Part shown: piece by piece, positions 43,446-45,192 of the stretch
Position numbering within the stretch: the first letter of the stretch is position 1
Layout of the letters: every line of letters begins with the position of its first letter
From: Candidatus Paracaedibacter symbiosus
GTDB lineage: Bacteria > Pseudomonadota > Alphaproteobacteria > Paracaedibacterales > Paracaedibacteraceae
DNA length: 45,192 nt
Reading direction: 5' to 3'
Assembly (NCBI RefSeq): GCF_000757605.1
Contig: NZ_JQAK01000004.1
Coordinates: 7,501-52,692 of the forward strand
The notes under the pieces: generated by a model
What the model saw: only the letters and a program-made list of their open reading frames with translations
Databases searched by the model: none
Told to the model about the DNA's origin: nothing
Program-made: the position numbers and the translations under genes

Positions 43446-45131
43446 ATGGATCGATTCAGCCCAAACCGCGAACAGTTAAAGGAAATCTTAAAAGTCGCCC
43501 GAGGGGATCTTGAACCAGACTTGGTCATTAAAAATGTTCAGCTATTAGACTTGATTAATGGGGACATGCTCACAACCGACGTGGCGATAAAAGGCCGCTG
43601 GATTGCCGGTATTGGTGAGTATAAAGGGCCCACTCTTGTTGAGGCGACGGGCCTAACCATCATCCCTGGGTTTATTGATGCGCACACTCATATTGAATCC
43701 TCTCTCATGCATCCTTTTGAATTTGAAGCAGCAACGCTGCCGCAAGGAACGCTCACCACTATTTGTGATCCCCATGAAATCGGCAACGTATTGGGTGAAG
43801 CAGGAATCGCTTGGTTCTTGCGTTGCGCTAAACACATGCAACAAAAAATGTTGGTCCAAATCTCCTCGTGCATTCCGTCCCTTCCTGGGTTTGAAACCAA
43901 TGGAGGATCCTTAAGTTTAGAGGCAATGAACCGATTAAAAGAATCGCCTTACGCCTTTGGCCTCGGTGAGATGATGAACCTCCCAGCCGTGGTGGCTGGC
44001 GACGATGAAGTGTTGGACAAGCTTGATCTCTTTCGCGGACGCCCCTTAGATGGACATGCGCCAACAATTCAAGGAAAAATGCTTAACGCTTATCGCGCGG
44101 CCGGTATTCAAAACTGCCATGAGAATGTCACTGCTGAGGAAGCGAAAGAGAAACTGAGGATTGGCATGGCGGTGATGCTGCGCGAAGGATCGGTTGCTAA
44201 GAATCTCGCCACTCTTGCTCCCATCGTCAACAGCTTTAACTCACATCAATGTCTTTTGTGTAGTGACGACCGTAATCCTTATGAGATTTATACGGAAGGA
44301 CACATTAACTTTATGGTCAAGCAGTTGATTCAAAAACACAAAGTTCCCCCTCATATTGCCTACCGCTTAAGTAGTTATTCCGCCGCTCAGCACTATGGCT
44401 TAAAACGTCTTGGCCTCATTGCACCAGGTTACCAGGCTGACTTTTTGTTAATGAGCAATCTTGAAAATGTAGACATTCATCAAATCTTTGTGGATGGCAA
44501 ACCATTAGATTTACAGACGCTCAACACCAACATAGAAAAACATTTCAAAGCTTCCCAACCACCGATTCATAACAGTATCAATAGCCATAATTTGGCTCCT
44601 GAAAACCTCCAGATTCACCTAGAAGAGGCAGGTGTTTACAATGTAATTGGTGTCATCGCCGATGAAATTATCACCACCCACGAAAAAATCATCTATTCTA
44701 AGGGTGATTTTCTCACGCGAAAAATTAATAAAATCGCAGTTTTGGAGCGTTATCAAGCAAGCAAACAACCAAGCCTTGGCCTTGTGGAAGGATTTCAGTT
44801 AGTCCAAGGTGCTTTTGCTTCCACCGTGGCCCATGACAGCCACAACATTATTGCAGTTGGTACGGAGGATACGGACATGTGTCTGGCGATGAATCATCTG
44901 AAATCCATTGGGGGTGGATTTGTCGTGGCCAATAATGGCAAGATTACCGCCGAACTCGCCTTGCCTCTCGCAGGTCTGATGAGTCTTGAGTCAAGCCACA
45001 GCATTGCTGACAAGTTAACTTTGCTAAAAAAAGCGATTAGGAATCTCGGGTGTGAACTGCATGAGCCCTTACTACAGCTGGCCTTTTTAGCCTTGCCGGT
45101 GATTCCTTCTTTGAAAATCACCGACAAGGGA
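43446..45131 (+). CDS. ade: adenine deaminase, 3' end missing
   Basis: Deaminates adenine to hypoxanthine. The amidohydrolase metal motif is IPGFIDAHTHIESSLMHPFE (part), then TTICDPHEIGNVLG, GLGEMMNLPAVVAGD and GRPLDGHAP, with CSDDRNPYEI for the Asp ligand. AHDSHNIIAVGTEDTDM in the C-terminal domain marks bacterial Ade. GTGAGG precedes the ATG. The real sequence runs out after ...PSLKITDKG at 45131. The remaining codons RNNFV and the TAG belong to the 454 linker, so the true C-terminus, probably only a few residues, is lost. Together with amn this forms an AMP-to-hypoxanthine route. Confidence 0.93.
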
Positions 45132-45173
45132 CGTAATAACTTCGTATAGCATACATTATACGAAGTTATACGA
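45132..45173. other. 454 Titanium paired-end linker (artificial), containing loxP
   Basis: The 42 bases match the known linker as I recall it. Inside, 45136-45169 is a complete 34-bp loxP: 13-bp arms ATAACTTCGTATA and TATACGAAGTTAT around spacer GCATACAT. Not chromosomal DNA. Confidence 0.95.
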
Positions 45174-45192
45174 ATCCACGCCGCCATTGGTC
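45174..45192 (+). other. mate-pair read tail copied from pgeF
   Basis: ATCCACGCCGCCATTGGTC is an exact same-strand copy of 42990-43008. It is the other end of the circularised fragment, not the true continuation after ade. Confidence 0.93.

Noticed and set aside
45136-45169. Natural loxP site or Cre-based element
   Set aside because: It is embedded in the complete 42-base 454 linker and followed by a mate from 2.1 kb upstream; no recombinase or phage genes are near.
44894-45187. 97-codon minus-strand frame with ITSYNVCYTKLLR near its start
   Set aside because: That peptide is the translation of the 454 linker, and the rest is antisense to ade.
1-45192. Insertion sequence, prophage, toxin-antitoxin pair or CRISPR array
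   Set aside because: No transposase, terminal repeats, regular spaced repeats or toxin-like gene pairs were seen; xerD is the housekeeping recombinase.

Overview
The window is a 45 kb stretch of an alphaproteobacterial chromosome with moderate to low GC (about 40-45% by eye). The evidence for the class is a CtrA-type regulator next to fliI/fliJ with a TTAA-N7-TTAA box, a DUF1467 protein, alphaproteobacterial-style RpmG, RpsI and BolA/J-domain genes, a petABC cytochrome bc1 operon, and hupB followed by tRNA-Val(TAC). Gene content suggests a flagellated, host-associated lineage such as Holosporales, but that is inference: an OPA-family phosphate-ester antiporter, a Kdo hydroxylase, a patatin, an exported Fe-superoxide dismutase and purine-base salvage. 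No insertion sequence, prophage, CRISPR array or rRNA operon was seen. About 95% of genes are recognisable housekeeping genes.

Layout. 1-8.4 kb: end of psd, pssA, a CorC-like protein, an unknown exported protein, the shikimate genes aroB and aroK split by a pirin gene, an OPA transporter, then rplM-rpsI. 8.6-12.5 kb: an exported S66 carboxypeptidase, two tandem PmtA-like methyltransferases, hemF-trmL. 12.6-15.2 kb: petABC. 15.5-23.9 kb: kup, kdoO-DUF1467, accA, xerD, a 44-residue membrane peptide, fliI-fliJ, and divergent ctrA. 24.2-28.0 kb: mtaB-ftsY-amn. 28.1-33.5 kb: a CDF transporter, uppP, gst-SDR-patatin, bolA and a J-domain gene. 33.8-39.8 kb: an AGCS symporter, rpmG, an unknown exported coiled-coil protein, sod, rluB-rsmD, a class I glutamine amidotransferase-like hydrolase, a small lipoprotein. 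40.0-45.1 kb: tRNA-Val, hupB, lgt-midA-pgeF, and ade.

Functional links: psd/pssA make phosphatidylethanolamine, which PmtA-like enzymes could methylate. uppP, lgt, pgeF and the carboxypeptidase act on the envelope. amn and ade together would take AMP to adenine and then hypoxanthine.

The most striking signal is technical. Bases 45132-45173 match, from memory, the 42-base 454 Titanium paired-end linker, which contains a complete loxP site. The 19 bases after it are an exact copy of 42990-43008 inside pgeF. This is the junction expected from a circularised fragment of about 2.1 kb. The last five residues and stop of the adenine deaminase reading frame are therefore linker-encoded. It also implies 454 data, so the two single-base homopolymer frameshifts seen (G7 in aroB, A7 at the start of ftsY) are best read as sequencing errors. 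I did not find a convincing new multi-gene system. The best biological leads are small: a decayed copy of the carboxypeptidase leader, a hairpin holding a Shine-Dalgarno sequence after petC, dyads upstream of petA and gst, a CtrA with an extended tail, and several unknown exported or membrane proteins.
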